Source: an uncultured bacterium (GTDB taxonomy: Bacteria > Cyanobacteriota > Vampirovibrionia > Gastranaerophilales > Gastranaerophilaceae). Taken from it: a stretch of DNA of 64,000 bases. This document shows, one piece after another, positions 25,383 to 34,684 of this stretch; position 1 is the first letter of the stretch; the number at the start of each line of letters is the position of its first letter. The position numbers were made by a program, and so were the translations under genes. The notes beneath the pieces are model-generated. The model did not search any database. It was not told the origin of the DNA and saw nothing but the letters and a program-made list of their open reading frames with translations. Location of the stretch: contig CABRZP010000011.1 of NCBI GenBank assembly GCA_902475545.1, positions 1-64,000 on the forward strand. Reading direction: 5' to 3'.

Positions 25383-27101
25383 ATGGAATTAAGATTAAAA
25401 GTTTTATCTTTTTGGAATATTTTGGTTAATTTTATAAAAAAAAATTCTGAAATTTTTACTGTTTTAGGTTTAGGTATAATATTCTATTTTATATTTTTTC
25501 ATGGAATAGGTACTTATTCATTAATGGATGTAGATGAAACAAGATATGTTGCAATGTCTAGAGATATGTTTCATTCAAAAGATTTTCTAACCCTTTATTT
25601 AAACGGGCAATATTTCTTTGAAAAACCTCCTTTATATTTTTGGCAAGAATGTTTATCTTTCGCTTTATGGGGTGGTAAAGTTAATGAATTTACAGCAAGA
25701 TTTCCTGTTGCTCTGTTAGGGTTTCTATTTTCTTTCATTGTATATTTTACATGTAGAAAACGTATAAACAGAAGATTTGGTGTTTTTACATCATTAATTA
25801 TTGCAACTTCTCTTGAATTTATTATGCTTGCAAAGTATGCAATTCTTGATATCGTATTAACATTCTACATTGGACTTGCACTTGTTTGTTATTTTCAAGT
25901 CTATTTTTGTCAGGATAATCATAAAAAATTCTACTGGTGGGCATTTTATGCTTTTACCGGTTTAGCTGTGATGGCAAAAGGTATTCCGGGTATTGCAATT
26001 CCATTCGGTACCGTATTTTTTACAGCTATAATGGCTAAAAAGTTTAAAGATATTTTCAAACCTTTATATTTAATTCCTGGTATGCTTTTATTTTTATTAA
26101 TTGTTTTACCTTGGCATATTATAATGTTCAAAATTCATAACCCGTTATTTTTTGATGAGTATATTATAAAACATCATCTTCATAGATTTTTAAATACTGC
26201 AAATAACGAAATAGGAAGAAAACAACCATTTTACTATTATTTTATAATAATTTTATGGGGATTTATTCCTTGGGTGTTTTCAATGATTGCTGTTTTTGTA
26301 GATAAAATTAAAAATTGGAAAAAACAGAATTATATTGAAAAATTTAAAACTTTTAATTTTGATTCACTTGATAATGTTCATAAAATGCTTGCATTATGCT
26401 GGGTAGCAGTTTTGTGGATAATGATTTTCTTTACATCTTCATCAACAAAACTTGCAACATATATATTACCTGTTTATTATCCACTAGCTTTAATTACAGC
26501 ATTAATCTGGAAAGATTACGTTGATAAAAAAGAACATGAAAAACCAATAAATATTTCTGTAAAAATATTTGGCTGGTTTAGCGTTATTGCCGGAATTGCT
26601 GCAATGTTTACTCCATTTTATTTACCAGCACAATTAGAAGATGATATTGCAGAAATAAGATGGTTCAGTTTAATTTGTTTGTTAGTTTTAGGTATAGGAA
26701 CATTGTTATTTGTAAAATATAAAAAATATATTGGAGTTTTTGTTTTTTATGTTTTATTTATGACAGTTGTTTCGGCTTTTGCAACGGAAGAATTTTTTGA
26801 AGTAGATTACAGATTTGGGCAGCAAGATTTGGTTAATTTTGCAAAATATGCTAAAGAAAAAGATTATACAATTTCATCATTCGGTATGGACAGAAAATAT
26901 TCATTGTTATATTACAATGACGAAATTGTTGATTATAATACTAATTCTAAAGTTAATGTAAAAAGAGTAGCTGAGGATCTTAAAAAAGAAGACAACGTTG
27001 TTATCTTAAAAAATAAGGAAATGTATCTTATTAAAGGAAACATTCCATATAAAGTTGTAAAAAAAGGCAGACGTTATACAATGATTATGGGTGTAAAATA
27101 A
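25383..27101 (+). CDS. GT39/ArnT-like membrane glycosyltransferase
   Basis: 572 aa with about eleven to twelve membrane helices and the conserved acidic periplasmic loop MDVDETRYVAMSRDM (D49, D51, E52) found in polyprenyl-phosphate-dependent glycosyltransferases such as ArnT and PMT. EKPPLYFW and FTSSSTKLATYILPVYYP also match. It should transfer a sugar from undecaprenyl-phosphate to lipid A, glycan or protein on the outer face of the inner membrane. The acceptor cannot be told. AGAGGA precedes the ATG. It stands alone beside the candidate origin. Confidence 0.88.
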   Translation: MELRLKVLSFWNILVNFIKKNSEIFTVLGLGIIFYFIFFHGIGTYSLMDVDETRYVAMSRDMFHSKDFLTLYLNGQYFFEKPPLYFWQECLSFALWGGKVNEFTARFPVALLGFLFSFIVYFTCRKRINRRFGVFTSLIIATSLEFIMLAKYAILDIVLTFYIGLALVCYFQVYFCQDNHKKFYWWAFYAFTGLAVMAKGIPGIAIPFGTVFFTAIMAKKFKDIFKPLYLIPGMLLFLLIVLPWHIIMFKIHNPLFFDEYIIKHHLHRFLNTANNEIGRKQPFYYYFIIILWGFIPWVFSMIAVFVDKIKNWKKQNYIEKFKTFNFDSLDNVHKMLALCWVAVLWIMIFFTSSSTKLATYILPVYYPLALITALIWKDYVDKKEHEKPINISVKIFGWFSVIAGIAAMFTPFYLPAQLEDDIAEIRWFSLICLLVLGIGTLLFVKYKKYIGVFVFYVLFMTVVSAFATEEFFEVDYRFGQQDLVNFAKYAKEKDYTISSFGMDRKYSLLYYNDEIVDYNTNSKVNVKRVAEDLKKEDNVVILKNKEMYLIKGNIPYKVVKKGRRYTMIMGVK

Positions 27102-27116
27102 AATTTAGAGCTAAGC

Positions 27117-27144
27117 TCCTCGCCGGAGTAGGTATTTTGCCACC
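27117..27144 (+). repeat. Dispersed 28-nt repeat, copy B (3' of the GT39 gene)
   Basis: TCCTCGCCGGAGTAGGTATT followed by TTGCCACC, matching copy A at 23783-23810 (minus strand). It lies 16 bases past the GT39 stop. A short GGGCT/AGCCC hairpin follows near 27190-27206 with no strong T-run. Confidence 0.55.
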
Positions 27145-27242
27145 AATCTCGGTATTACTTGTCTAATTGATTTATTATATAGAATGTTGTTGGGCTTTTA
27201 GCCCAACTAAAACAGAAGTAAAACAAGTTCAGTATTACGTGA

Positions 27243-29231
27243 TTAAACATTAGTTGTAAGGGATGGAGCAATTGAAATAAATTGTCTTACTAAATCAGCA
27301 TCCCATTGAGTTCCTGCACCTTCTTTAAGGATTGCACAAGCTTTTTCTATAGGCATTCCTTTTCTATATGGTCTGTCACTTACTAATGCGTGATATGCGT
27401 CTGCTACAGATACAATTCTTGCTGCAAGAGGTATTTCTCTACCTTTTAATCCTTCAGGATAACCTTTACCATCAAGTCTTTCGTGGTGGTATTTAACAAT
27501 AGGAATTAAATCTCTTAAAGCTTCGTTTGGTTCTAATACTTTTTCAGCACCAATTACAGGGTGTTGTTTCATAATATTCCATTCTTGATCATCAAGTTTT
27601 CCCGGTTTTTTAAGAACATTTTCAGGAATACCGATTTTTCCAACATCGTGCAATAATGCTCCAATTTTAATTCTTTCAACTTCATTTTCAGGAAGATTAA
27701 TTGCACGTGCAAGTGCTTCTGAATATCTTGAAACAGATGTTGAGTGACCTTTTGTATACGGATCTTTTGCATCAATAGCACCGGCTAAAGATGTTGCCAT
27801 TTCCATTAAGTGATTATGGTTAATTATTTCTTCGTTATTGAATTTGTGAACAAGTTCATCTTCGAATTTGATACCAATTTGGGCGTGACGTTTTGCAAGT
27901 ACTTCTGCAAATGAATCAAGTGCCATATCATCCCAAAAATTGAAGTCTGATGAACTTACAATTGCAGACATACCTTCTTTATAACCTTTTGCTTGAGATA
28001 TAAACATTGCTTGTTCTGCAAGAATTAGTAATTTTTCTTGATCCTGAGTACATTCAGGGAAGGTTGAAATACCTACAGAAACTTTTACCGGCCCTACATC
28101 ATCTACAAAACAACATGACAAACAATATGTAATATATTCTGCTAAATATTTTGCATCACGTGTATCTGTTTCTGGCATAATTATAGCAATTTCATCTCCA
28201 CCGTATCTTCCGGCAGAATCATTTGCTCTCATATTTTGTTTTACTTTTTCTGCAATAATTTTGATAACTTCGTCACCTTTTGCGTGTCCGAGCTCTCTAT
28301 TAATTTTTGAAATATTGTTAACATCAAACATTACAACAGATAAAGGAGTTTCATTATCTTTTGCTTTTGCAAGTTCTTTTGCAAGAATTTCTTGAAATCC
28401 TCTGTGATTATACAAAGATGTTAATGTATCTGTATTTGCAAATTTGTTTGTTTGTTCCAAAAGTTGTGCATTGTGAATATACATTCCCATAAAGTTTGAT
28501 AGGAATGTTATTAAATTAGTGTTTAAGTTAGCAATATTCTGTCCGACAATCATTACACCAATACATTTGTTTACTGAAATCATTGGGAATATAACAGATG
28601 GTGATTTTATTAAATACGGATTATTCAGATAATTTATATTATCTTTATCAATGATTGTTTTTGTTGAATATGCTTTTATAATAGGATTGTTTTCATCTGA
28701 TAAAAATACTTTAGAAGTATAAGAATTACCAACATTGCTGTATATTTTCAGATTTATACATTTTGATTTTTCATGTAATAATCCAAATCCTACAAATCCC
28801 CATTTTAATTTATTTACAAAAATATTATTTAATTGAGAAATTAAATCAACAATTCCTCTATTATTATTAAAGATATCTGAAATACTTTTCATAATATCAA
28901 AATAATTAATAGAAATATAATTTGCTGTTGAATTTTCTAATTTATTTGTGTAATTTTTTGCTTTTGTTCTTGTAGAGTTAAAATTATTTATTGTTTCTAC
29001 AATATTAGTTAAACTATTTTCTTCAGTTATTGAAATAGGTTTTATTAATTTATTTAGTTTTTTTTGTACTTTGGAAATTTCTCCTGCATTATCAATATCA
29101 GGAGATTTAGGAACAGAAATCATTTTAGTATCTTCTATCGGACTTTTAACTTTCTCGATAGGATTGGATGCATTATTTTTGGTTTCTTTTTTTATAGTTT
29201 TATTGTTTTGTTTATCGTTTAATTTCTTCAA
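27243..29231 (-). CDS. GAF-GGDEF-HD-GYP cyclic-di-GMP signalling protein
   Basis: 662 aa. After a Lys/Asn-rich N-terminus comes a GAF-like sensor region (about 110-255). The GGDEF domain has loop GGDEI (344-348) and an I-site RAND (335-338). The HD-GYP domain has HD (528-529, LLHDVGKIG), YHHE and GYP (590-592). It could both make and hydrolyse c-di-GMP, and the GAF domain may switch it. The GGDEI variant may weaken cyclase activity. The TTG start at 29231 has only a weak SD, so the exact N-terminus is uncertain. Confidence 0.9.
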   Translation of the reverse strand: MKKLNDKQNNKTIKKETKNNASNPIEKVKSPIEDTKMISVPKSPDIDNAGEISKVQKKLNKLIKPISITEENSLTNIVETINNFNSTRTKAKNYTNKLENSTANYISINYFDIMKSISDIFNNNRGIVDLISQLNNIFVNKLKWGFVGFGLLHEKSKCINLKIYSNVGNSYTSKVFLSDENNPIIKAYSTKTIIDKDNINYLNNPYLIKSPSVIFPMISVNKCIGVMIVGQNIANLNTNLITFLSNFMGMYIHNAQLLEQTNKFANTDTLTSLYNHRGFQEILAKELAKAKDNETPLSVVMFDVNNISKINRELGHAKGDEVIKIIAEKVKQNMRANDSAGRYGGDEIAIIMPETDTRDAKYLAEYITYCLSCCFVDDVGPVKVSVGISTFPECTQDQEKLLILAEQAMFISQAKGYKEGMSAIVSSSDFNFWDDMALDSFAEVLAKRHAQIGIKFEDELVHKFNNEEIINHNHLMEMATSLAGAIDAKDPYTKGHSTSVSRYSEALARAINLPENEVERIKIGALLHDVGKIGIPENVLKKPGKLDDQEWNIMKQHPVIGAEKVLEPNEALRDLIPIVKYHHERLDGKGYPEGLKGREIPLAARIVSVADAYHALVSDRPYRKGMPIEKACAILKEGAGTQWDADLVRQFISIAPSLTTNV

Positions 29232-29441
29232 AATACAATCTACCTACAATTTTTTTCTATAAGTTCAATAAAGTAAAATATTTGACATGTTTATATTAAA
29301 ATTTTACATTACTAAACAATTTTACCTTATATAGTTGTAAAATCAATACTTCAAACAGATGGAAAAACCACCTTAACACCCGAGAAATCCTAAACCTTTT
29401 ACTACTACATATATAGTATAAAACATGTTTGATTGTTTTGC

Positions 29442-29456
29442 TAGTCCTAATGGCTA
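29442..29456 (+). promoter_or_regulatory. TAGxC/GGCTA-like box upstream of galE
   Basis: TAGTC-CTAAT-GGCTA resembles the TAGCM-N4-GGCTA palindrome but has a 5-nt spacer. It lies about 28 bp upstream of TATAAT at 29484-29489. The remainder of the 294-bp gap between the GGDEF/HD-GYP gene and galE shows only AT-rich sequence. Confidence 0.3.
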
Positions 29457-29525
29457 ATTGTTAATTTCTATTAACTTTTTTAATATAATATGATAGTATA
29501 TTTGGTAGGAAAAAGAGGAAATATA

Positions 29526-30536
29526 ATGATTTTAGTTACAGGTGGAGCCGGTTATATTGGTTCTCATACAACAATTGCGTTGCTAAATGCAGGTTATGAT
29601 GTCGTTATTTTTGATAATTTAGAATTAGGTCATTCAGAAATAATTGAAACTTTGAAAAGTATTAAATCTAATGGTAAAGTTATTGATTTTATTCAAGGTG
29701 ATTTAAAGAATTTGAGTGATATAGAAGAAGTTTTTAATAAACATAAAAAAATAGAAGCTGTTGTCCATTTTGCTGCATATTCTCAAGTAGGAGAATCTGT
29801 TAAAAATCCTCAAAAATATTATTACAATAATGTTTTTGGTACATTAAACCTTTTAAATGCAATGATGGAATTTAATGTAAAAAATATAGTTTTTTCTTCG
29901 ACTGCTGCAACCTATGGTAATGCGGTTTATACACCTATTGATGAAAAGCATCCTCAAATTCCAATAAATCCTTATGGTAAATCTAAATTGATGATAGAAA
30001 ATATAATGGATGATTATGACAAGGCTTATGGTTTAAAATCAGTAAGACTTAGATATTTTAATGTGGCTGGAGCTGATAATTTAACAAGAGTAGGAGAATG
30101 GCATAATCCTGAAACTCATTTAATTCCAAATATATTAAAATCAACATTTTCTGGTGGAAAAACTTTTGAAATGTATGGTCAAGATTATGATACTAAAGAC
30201 GGAACATGTGTTAGAGATTATATAAATGTTGAAGATTTGGCAGATGCTCATGTTCTTGCTTTGAAATATTTGGAAAATGGTGGTATTACAAATTTCTTTA
30301 ATCTAGGAACTCAGGAAGGTAATAGTGTTAAAGAAGTTTTTGCAGCTTGTGAAAGTGTTACTGAAAAAAATATTCCTGTTAAAGAAATGCCAAGAAGAGA
30401 TGGTGATCCTGCAATTCTTGTTGCTGATAATAAAAAAGCAAAAGAATTATTAAACTGGTCACCGAAAAGAACATTAGAACTTAGTATTCAAACAGCTTAT
30501 GACTGGGAAAAAACATTTAATAAAGTTAATGTTTAA
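29526..30536 (+). CDS. galE: UDP-glucose 4-epimerase
   Basis: 336 aa from ATG 29526 with AGAGGA seven bases upstream; a longer frame from 29490 has no SD. The NAD-binding GGAGYIGSH motif is at the N-terminus, with the catalytic SSTAATYG and YGKSK (Tyr-x3-Lys) and RYFNVAGAD downstream. It interconverts UDP-glucose and UDP-galactose, supplying galactose for the adjacent surface-glycan genes. A terminator separates it from licD. Confidence 0.95.
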   Translation: MILVTGGAGYIGSHTTIALLNAGYDVVIFDNLELGHSEIIETLKSIKSNGKVIDFIQGDLKNLSDIEEVFNKHKKIEAVVHFAAYSQVGESVKNPQKYYYNNVFGTLNLLNAMMEFNVKNIVFSSTAATYGNAVYTPIDEKHPQIPINPYGKSKLMIENIMDDYDKAYGLKSVRLRYFNVAGADNLTRVGEWHNPETHLIPNILKSTFSGGKTFEMYGQDYDTKDGTCVRDYINVEDLADAHVLALKYLENGGITNFFNLGTQEGNSVKEVFAACESVTEKNIPVKEMPRRDGDPAILVADNKKAKELLNWSPKRTLELSIQTAYDWEKTFNKVNV

Positions 30537-30560
30537 AATAAAAGTTAAATTATACAAATA

Positions 30561-30592
30561 AAAGGTTCAAGAATATATCTTGAACCTTTCTT
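30561..30592 (+). terminator. Rho-independent terminator after galE
   Basis: AAAGGTTCAAGA / TCTTGAACCTTT forms a 12-bp stem followed by a short T-rich tail, 24 bases past the stop. Confidence 0.8.
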
Positions 30593-30654
30593 AATATGCA
30601 CTAAATATTTCTTGATTAATACTGTTTTTTGAAGTAATTTATATCTATGAGTAT

Positions 30655-30683
30655 TAGTAATATGGTTAATAACCAAATGGCTA
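30655..30683 (+). promoter_or_regulatory. Two tandem palindromic boxes upstream of licD
   Basis: TAGTA-ATAT-GGTTA (30655-30668) and TAACC-AAAT-GGCTA (30670-30683). The boxes begin 15 bp apart, the same spacing as the pair before the LuxR-solo gene at 39002. Confidence 0.45.
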
Positions 30684-30717
30684 ATGAAGTTATTAAATTT
30701 AATATTTATAGGGATAA

Positions 30718-31704
30718 ATGAGAAGCTTGTCGTTAAAAGATAATATATTATTACGTATTATAAAGGGAATATTTTTGAATATTTTCTCTATAACAGATGC
30801 TGACTATAGTCACAAACTAATACGAATTTGCGGCATAAAAATAAGAATTTTAAAACCTGATAATAAAAAACGAATAAGTATCGATTATTCAAAATATTCA
30901 GATATTACACGAGTACCTCCTGCTGAGGGTTTTTTGAGAGAATATCAATTAGCATTATTGTCTATTTTAAAAGAAATGGACAGAATTTGTGAATTAAATA
31001 ATATAAGATATTGGTTAAGCGGCGGGACTTTACTTGGTGCAAAACGTCATAAGGGTTTTATACCATGGGATGATGATATTGATACAGATATGATGAGAGA
31101 AGATTATGAAAAGTTTCCTAATATTTTCAATACCTGTACAACAAACCCTGATTTGTATTGTGAATTTTGGAGAGATGAAAATTCTTCAGCCACCTGTATT
31201 CTTAAAATAAAACACAGAAAGATAAATCAAGCTTTTGTAGATATTTTTCCGCATGATTTTTATTTTACAAGTGTGCAAGGAAAAGAAAAAGTACAGTTAA
31301 ATAAAAAAATTAAATTTTTGCGAAAATGTTTGAGTTTAAATCCTTTTAAAATATCTGATATTTCCAAATTAAAAACTAAGTTTAATAGTATTACTCAAAA
31401 AATAATTAATGAAAATATAGAAGTTGATGAACGAATAAAGCCTTCTATTCACTGGGGAATAGATTTTCCTCATCGTTGGAATAATTGGATATATGACTAT
31501 GATCAAATTTTTCCGTTAAAGAAAATTGAATTTGAAGGATACCAATTTAATTGTCCAAATGATACAGAATTTATGCTTACAAATATTTATGGAAATTATA
31601 TGAGTTTACCGAAGAGTATTTGTCCGCATCATACGGATGAGAAAGCTTTTTCAGAAGAAGAAATTAAAGAATTAAATAAGTTAAAGGGAGAAATAAATGA
31701 GTAA
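30718..31704 (+). CDS. LicD/fukutin-family phosphotransferase
   Basis: 328 aa with the LicD core: YWLSGGTLLGAKRHKGFIPWDDDID, where SGGTLLG (101-107) and the acidic WDDDID (117-122) form the metal and nucleotide site of this nucleotidyltransferase fold. Family members transfer phosphocholine or, as in fukutin and FKRP, ribitol-phosphate from CDP donors. With a TarI/TarJ-like pair downstream, CDP-ribitol is the more likely donor than CDP-choline. Residues 32-44 (HKLIRICGIKIRI) match the N-terminus of the next protein. AGGGAT precedes the ATG. First gene of a seven-gene operon. Confidence 0.85.
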   Translation: MRSLSLKDNILLRIIKGIFLNIFSITDADYSHKLIRICGIKIRILKPDNKKRISIDYSKYSDITRVPPAEGFLREYQLALLSILKEMDRICELNNIRYWLSGGTLLGAKRHKGFIPWDDDIDTDMMREDYEKFPNIFNTCTTNPDLYCEFWRDENSSATCILKIKHRKINQAFVDIFPHDFYFTSVQGKEKVQLNKKIKFLRKCLSLNPFKISDISKLKTKFNSITQKIINENIEVDERIKPSIHWGIDFPHRWNNWIYDYDQIFPLKKIEFEGYQFNCPNDTEFMLTNIYGNYMSLPKSICPHHTDEKAFSEEEIKELNKLKGEINE

Positions 31705-32971
31705 ATTAAGTTTTTTAGAACATATATTTTCAATTACTAATTATGGATTTCATAAACAAATTTGTATTTTGGGTATAAAAATAAGAATTTATGATGAAAC
31801 AAAATATAAAAATTTTTATGATTGTTTACCTGTTCAAAATAATAAAATTCTTTTTAAAACTTTTAACGGTGCATATACCTGCAATCCAAAATATATAGCT
31901 GAAGAAATTTTAAAACAAAATCTTCCTTATGATTTAGTTTGGGTCGTCAATAAGGATATTTTGAAGTATATAAATGATTTTCCAAAAAATATTCGTCTTG
32001 TTATGAAAGGTTCTCCTGAGGATGTGAAAGAGCACAAGACTGCTAAAATATGGATAGATAATCTTCGTAAAGAATATTATGTTAAGAAACATATATTAAA
32101 AAAGGATAATCAGGTTTATATTCAAACATTTCATGGTTCACTCGGAATAAAAAAATCAGGTGATGACAACCCTCATAATAGATACAAATCATTTATGAAA
32201 TATGCAAGACTTGATTCTAAACAAATTGATTATTTAACTTCTAATGGAACATATACTACAAATTTCTTTAAAAGAATGTTCTGGGATAATGGTAATATTA
32301 TAGAATGTGGGCATCCGAGAAATGATGTATTTTTTAAAGATAATTCTGACATAAAGAAAAAAGTTTATGAATATTATAATATCCCGTCAGATGCAAAAAT
32401 AATAATGTATGCTCCAACATTTAGAGAAGATGGAGATATGAGTTGTTATTCTTTGAATTTTGAAAAATTATTATCGGCTGTCTCTAAAAAGTTTGGCGGT
32501 AAATGGGTTGTTATAATGAGATTACATCCTCGTTTGGTTAACTTAATGCAAGATTGTGTAGAAAACAAAGATTATGTTATTGATGCAACGAATTATTCTG
32601 ATATTCAGGAGCTTATGGTTTCTGCAGATGCAATAGTTACTGATTATTCTTCATGCATATACGACTTTATGCTTTCTCGTAAACCTGGCTTTATATATGC
32701 AACAGATGTTGAAAAATATAATAATGGCAGAGGTTTGTATTATCCGTTAACCAGCACCCCATTCCCTGTTGCTTCAAATAATGATGAAATGGTAAAAAAT
32801 ATTGAACAATTTGATTATGACACATATAAAGTTGGTGTAGAAGAATTCCTAAAAGAAAAAGGCTGTATTGATGACGGGCATGCTTCAGAAAGAGTTGTAG
32901 AACTTATAAAAAATATAATTGATAACGCTCAAGAAAAAGAACAAACAGATAAACAGGAGGCTTGTGTATGA
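31697..32971 (+). CDS. CDP-glycerol/ribitol glycerophosphotransferase family protein (TagF/TagB-like)
   Basis: 424 aa with the catalytic GT-B-like domain of teichoic acid polymerases: QTFHGSLGIKKSG, YLTSNGTYTTNFF, CGHPRNDVFF, MYAPTFREDG, LRLHPRL-type (MRLHPRLVNL), VTDYSSCIYDFML and GFIYATDVEKY. It is predicted to transfer polyol-phosphate from a CDP-polyol to a lipid-linked glycan at the inner face of the membrane. The N-terminal segment KQICILGIKIRI echoes that of the LicD protein. It overlaps licD by 8 bases and has AAGGGAG before its ATG. Confidence 0.9.
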   Translation: MSKLSFLEHIFSITNYGFHKQICILGIKIRIYDETKYKNFYDCLPVQNNKILFKTFNGAYTCNPKYIAEEILKQNLPYDLVWVVNKDILKYINDFPKNIRLVMKGSPEDVKEHKTAKIWIDNLRKEYYVKKHILKKDNQVYIQTFHGSLGIKKSGDDNPHNRYKSFMKYARLDSKQIDYLTSNGTYTTNFFKRMFWDNGNIIECGHPRNDVFFKDNSDIKKKVYEYYNIPSDAKIIMYAPTFREDGDMSCYSLNFEKLLSAVSKKFGGKWVVIMRLHPRLVNLMQDCVENKDYVIDATNYSDIQELMVSADAIVTDYSSCIYDFMLSRKPGFIYATDVEKYNNGRGLYYPLTSTPFPVASNNDEMVKNIEQFDYDTYKVGVEEFLKEKGCIDDGHASERVVELIKNIIDNAQEKEQTDKQEACV

Positions 32972-33702
32972 TTTTTGGAGCAATTTTAGCAGGCGGAACG
33001 GGATCCAGAATGGCTAATCACGGTATTCCAAAACAGTTTATAGAACTTTGCGGAAAACCTATTATTATAAGAACCATAGAAAAAATGCTTTCTGTTGATA
33101 GTTTTGATTATTTATTTATTGCTATACATCCTGATTATTCAGATTATTTAAAAGATTTATTAAATAATTTTGGTTTTAGCAATAATAAAAAAATAAAAAT
33201 TGTCAATGGAGGAAAAGAAAGAATTGACAGTATTCAAAATGTAATAAATGGTGTATCAGAACTTAGTACAAGTGAAAATGATGTTATTGTAATGCATGAT
33301 GCAGTAAGACCTTTTGTTTCTGTTGAAATTCTTGAAAATAGTATTAAAACAGCTTCCGAATACGGTGCATGTGTTGCCGCCGTTCCTGCTGTTGATACTA
33401 TGTATGTTTTAGATGGAAACAGTTTTATAACAGGTTTTCCAGACAGAAAAACATTATTTAACGGTCAGGCTCCTGATAGTTTCAGATTAGGAATTTTAAT
33501 TAAGGCTCTTAATAGTTTAACTGATGAAGAAAGAAAAATTATTACAGGAACAGTGCAAATTTGTTCTGCAAAAGGTTATAAAATCAAAACAATTGTCGGA
33601 GATTACAAAAATATTAAAATTACTACAGAGAATGATTTAGCAATAGCCAAAGGTATTTTGAAAAAAGAGGAAGAAAATGAAAGCTTGTGTATTAAAGGAT
33701 AA
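32968..33702 (+). CDS. IspD/TarI-like cytidylyltransferase
   Basis: 244 aa with the CTP-binding ILAGGTGSRM loop, PKQFIELCGKPIIIRT, the HDAVRPFV motif and TENDLAIA at the end. The neighbouring TarJ-like dehydrogenase points to CTP:ribitol-5-phosphate cytidylyltransferase (TarI) rather than isoprenoid IspD. ATG 32968 is chosen because AGGAGG lies seven bases before it. The ATGA overlap with the preceding stop implies coupling. Confidence 0.9.
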   Translation: MIFGAILAGGTGSRMANHGIPKQFIELCGKPIIIRTIEKMLSVDSFDYLFIAIHPDYSDYLKDLLNNFGFSNNKKIKIVNGGKERIDSIQNVINGVSELSTSENDVIVMHDAVRPFVSVEILENSIKTASEYGACVAAVPAVDTMYVLDGNSFITGFPDRKTLFNGQAPDSFRLGILIKALNSLTDEERKIITGTVQICSAKGYKIKTIVGDYKNIKITTENDLAIAKGILKKEEENESLCIKG

Positions 33703-34684
33703 AAATAAAATTGATTTTGAAGAAGTTGCAACACCTAAACCAAAAGATGGTGAAGTTCTTGTAAAAGTTCTTGCTTGCGGAATTTGCAGTAGTGATTTTA
33801 ATAGAGTTTATAAGGATAGTGCGTATTTTTTCCCTATTATACTCGGTCATGAATTTTCAGGACAAATAGTTGAATGCGGTAATGGTGTTGATAAATCTTA
33901 TTGCGATAAAAAAGTTGTAGTTTTTCCGCTTTTGCCTTGTAATGAATGTGAATTTTGCAAAGAAAAACATTATGCACAATGCAAAAATTACAGTTATTTT
34001 GGCTCAAGACAAAATGGTGCCATGGCTGAATATATTTCTGTTCCATTGTGGAATATAAAAGTTATACCTGATGATATGTCTTGTTCTGTTGCTGCTCTTG
34101 GTGAACCAACAGCAGTTGCCGTTCATGCAGTAAATAAAATTGAAAATATTTCTGAAAAAACAGTTTGTATAAGCGGTTCAGGAACAATAGGAATATTAGC
34201 CGGTATGATTGCAATGGCAAAAGGTGCTGATGTTGCTATTGTTTTACGTAATGATAAGAAAAAATCTTTTCTTCAAAGTTTAGGGTTTACAAAATTTGTA
34301 ATGAATGAAGATTTTGATAATTCTTTTGATGCAGTTATTGAATGTGTCGGATCAAATTCTTCAATTTCTAACAGTATTAAACTTGTAAAATCCAGAGGAG
34401 AAATAATTTTTGTAGGTAATCCTGAATCAGATATTTCTCTTGATAAAAAATTATATTGGAAAATATTACGTTCAGAAATAGTTATTAAGGGTATTTGGAA
34501 TTCTTCATATAAATCTGATGATATTGATGATTGGGATGGTGCTGTTGAATTTTTGTACAATCATCAGCAAAAGGCAAATCTTTTAATTACAGACAGATTT
34601 AGATTGGAAGATGGTATAAAAGCTTTTGAAGAAGTTAAAAATCCTTCTCATATAAGTTTAAAAGGAGTTTTTGAAAATGAATAA
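33677..34684 (+). CDS. Zinc-dependent medium-chain dehydrogenase, TarJ-like
   Basis: 335 aa MDR enzyme: catalytic-zinc motif CGICSSDF and GHEFSG, structural-zinc cysteines in PCNECEFCKEKHYAQC, and a Rossmann region ISGSGTIGILAGMIA. In the TarIJ pair the dehydrogenase reduces D-ribulose-5-phosphate to D-ribitol-5-phosphate with NADPH. By sequence alone it could also be a galactitol- or other polyol-phosphate dehydrogenase. It overlaps the cytidylyltransferase gene by 26 bases, with GAGGAAG before the ATG. Confidence 0.85.
   Translation: MKACVLKDKNKIDFEEVATPKPKDGEVLVKVLACGICSSDFNRVYKDSAYFFPIILGHEFSGQIVECGNGVDKSYCDKKVVVFPLLPCNECEFCKEKHYAQCKNYSYFGSRQNGAMAEYISVPLWNIKVIPDDMSCSVAALGEPTAVAVHAVNKIENISEKTVCISGSGTIGILAGMIAMAKGADVAIVLRNDKKKSFLQSLGFTKFVMNEDFDNSFDAVIECVGSNSSISNSIKLVKSRGEIIFVGNPESDISLDKKLYWKILRSEIVIKGIWNSSYKSDDIDDWDGAVEFLYNHQQKANLLITDRFRLEDGIKAFEEVKNPSHISLKGVFENE

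Noticed and set aside
32968..33702. Calling the cytidylyltransferase isoprenoid IspD
   Set aside because: The overlap with a TarJ-like dehydrogenase and CDP-polyol transferases favours a TarI role, though sequence alone does not exclude IspD.
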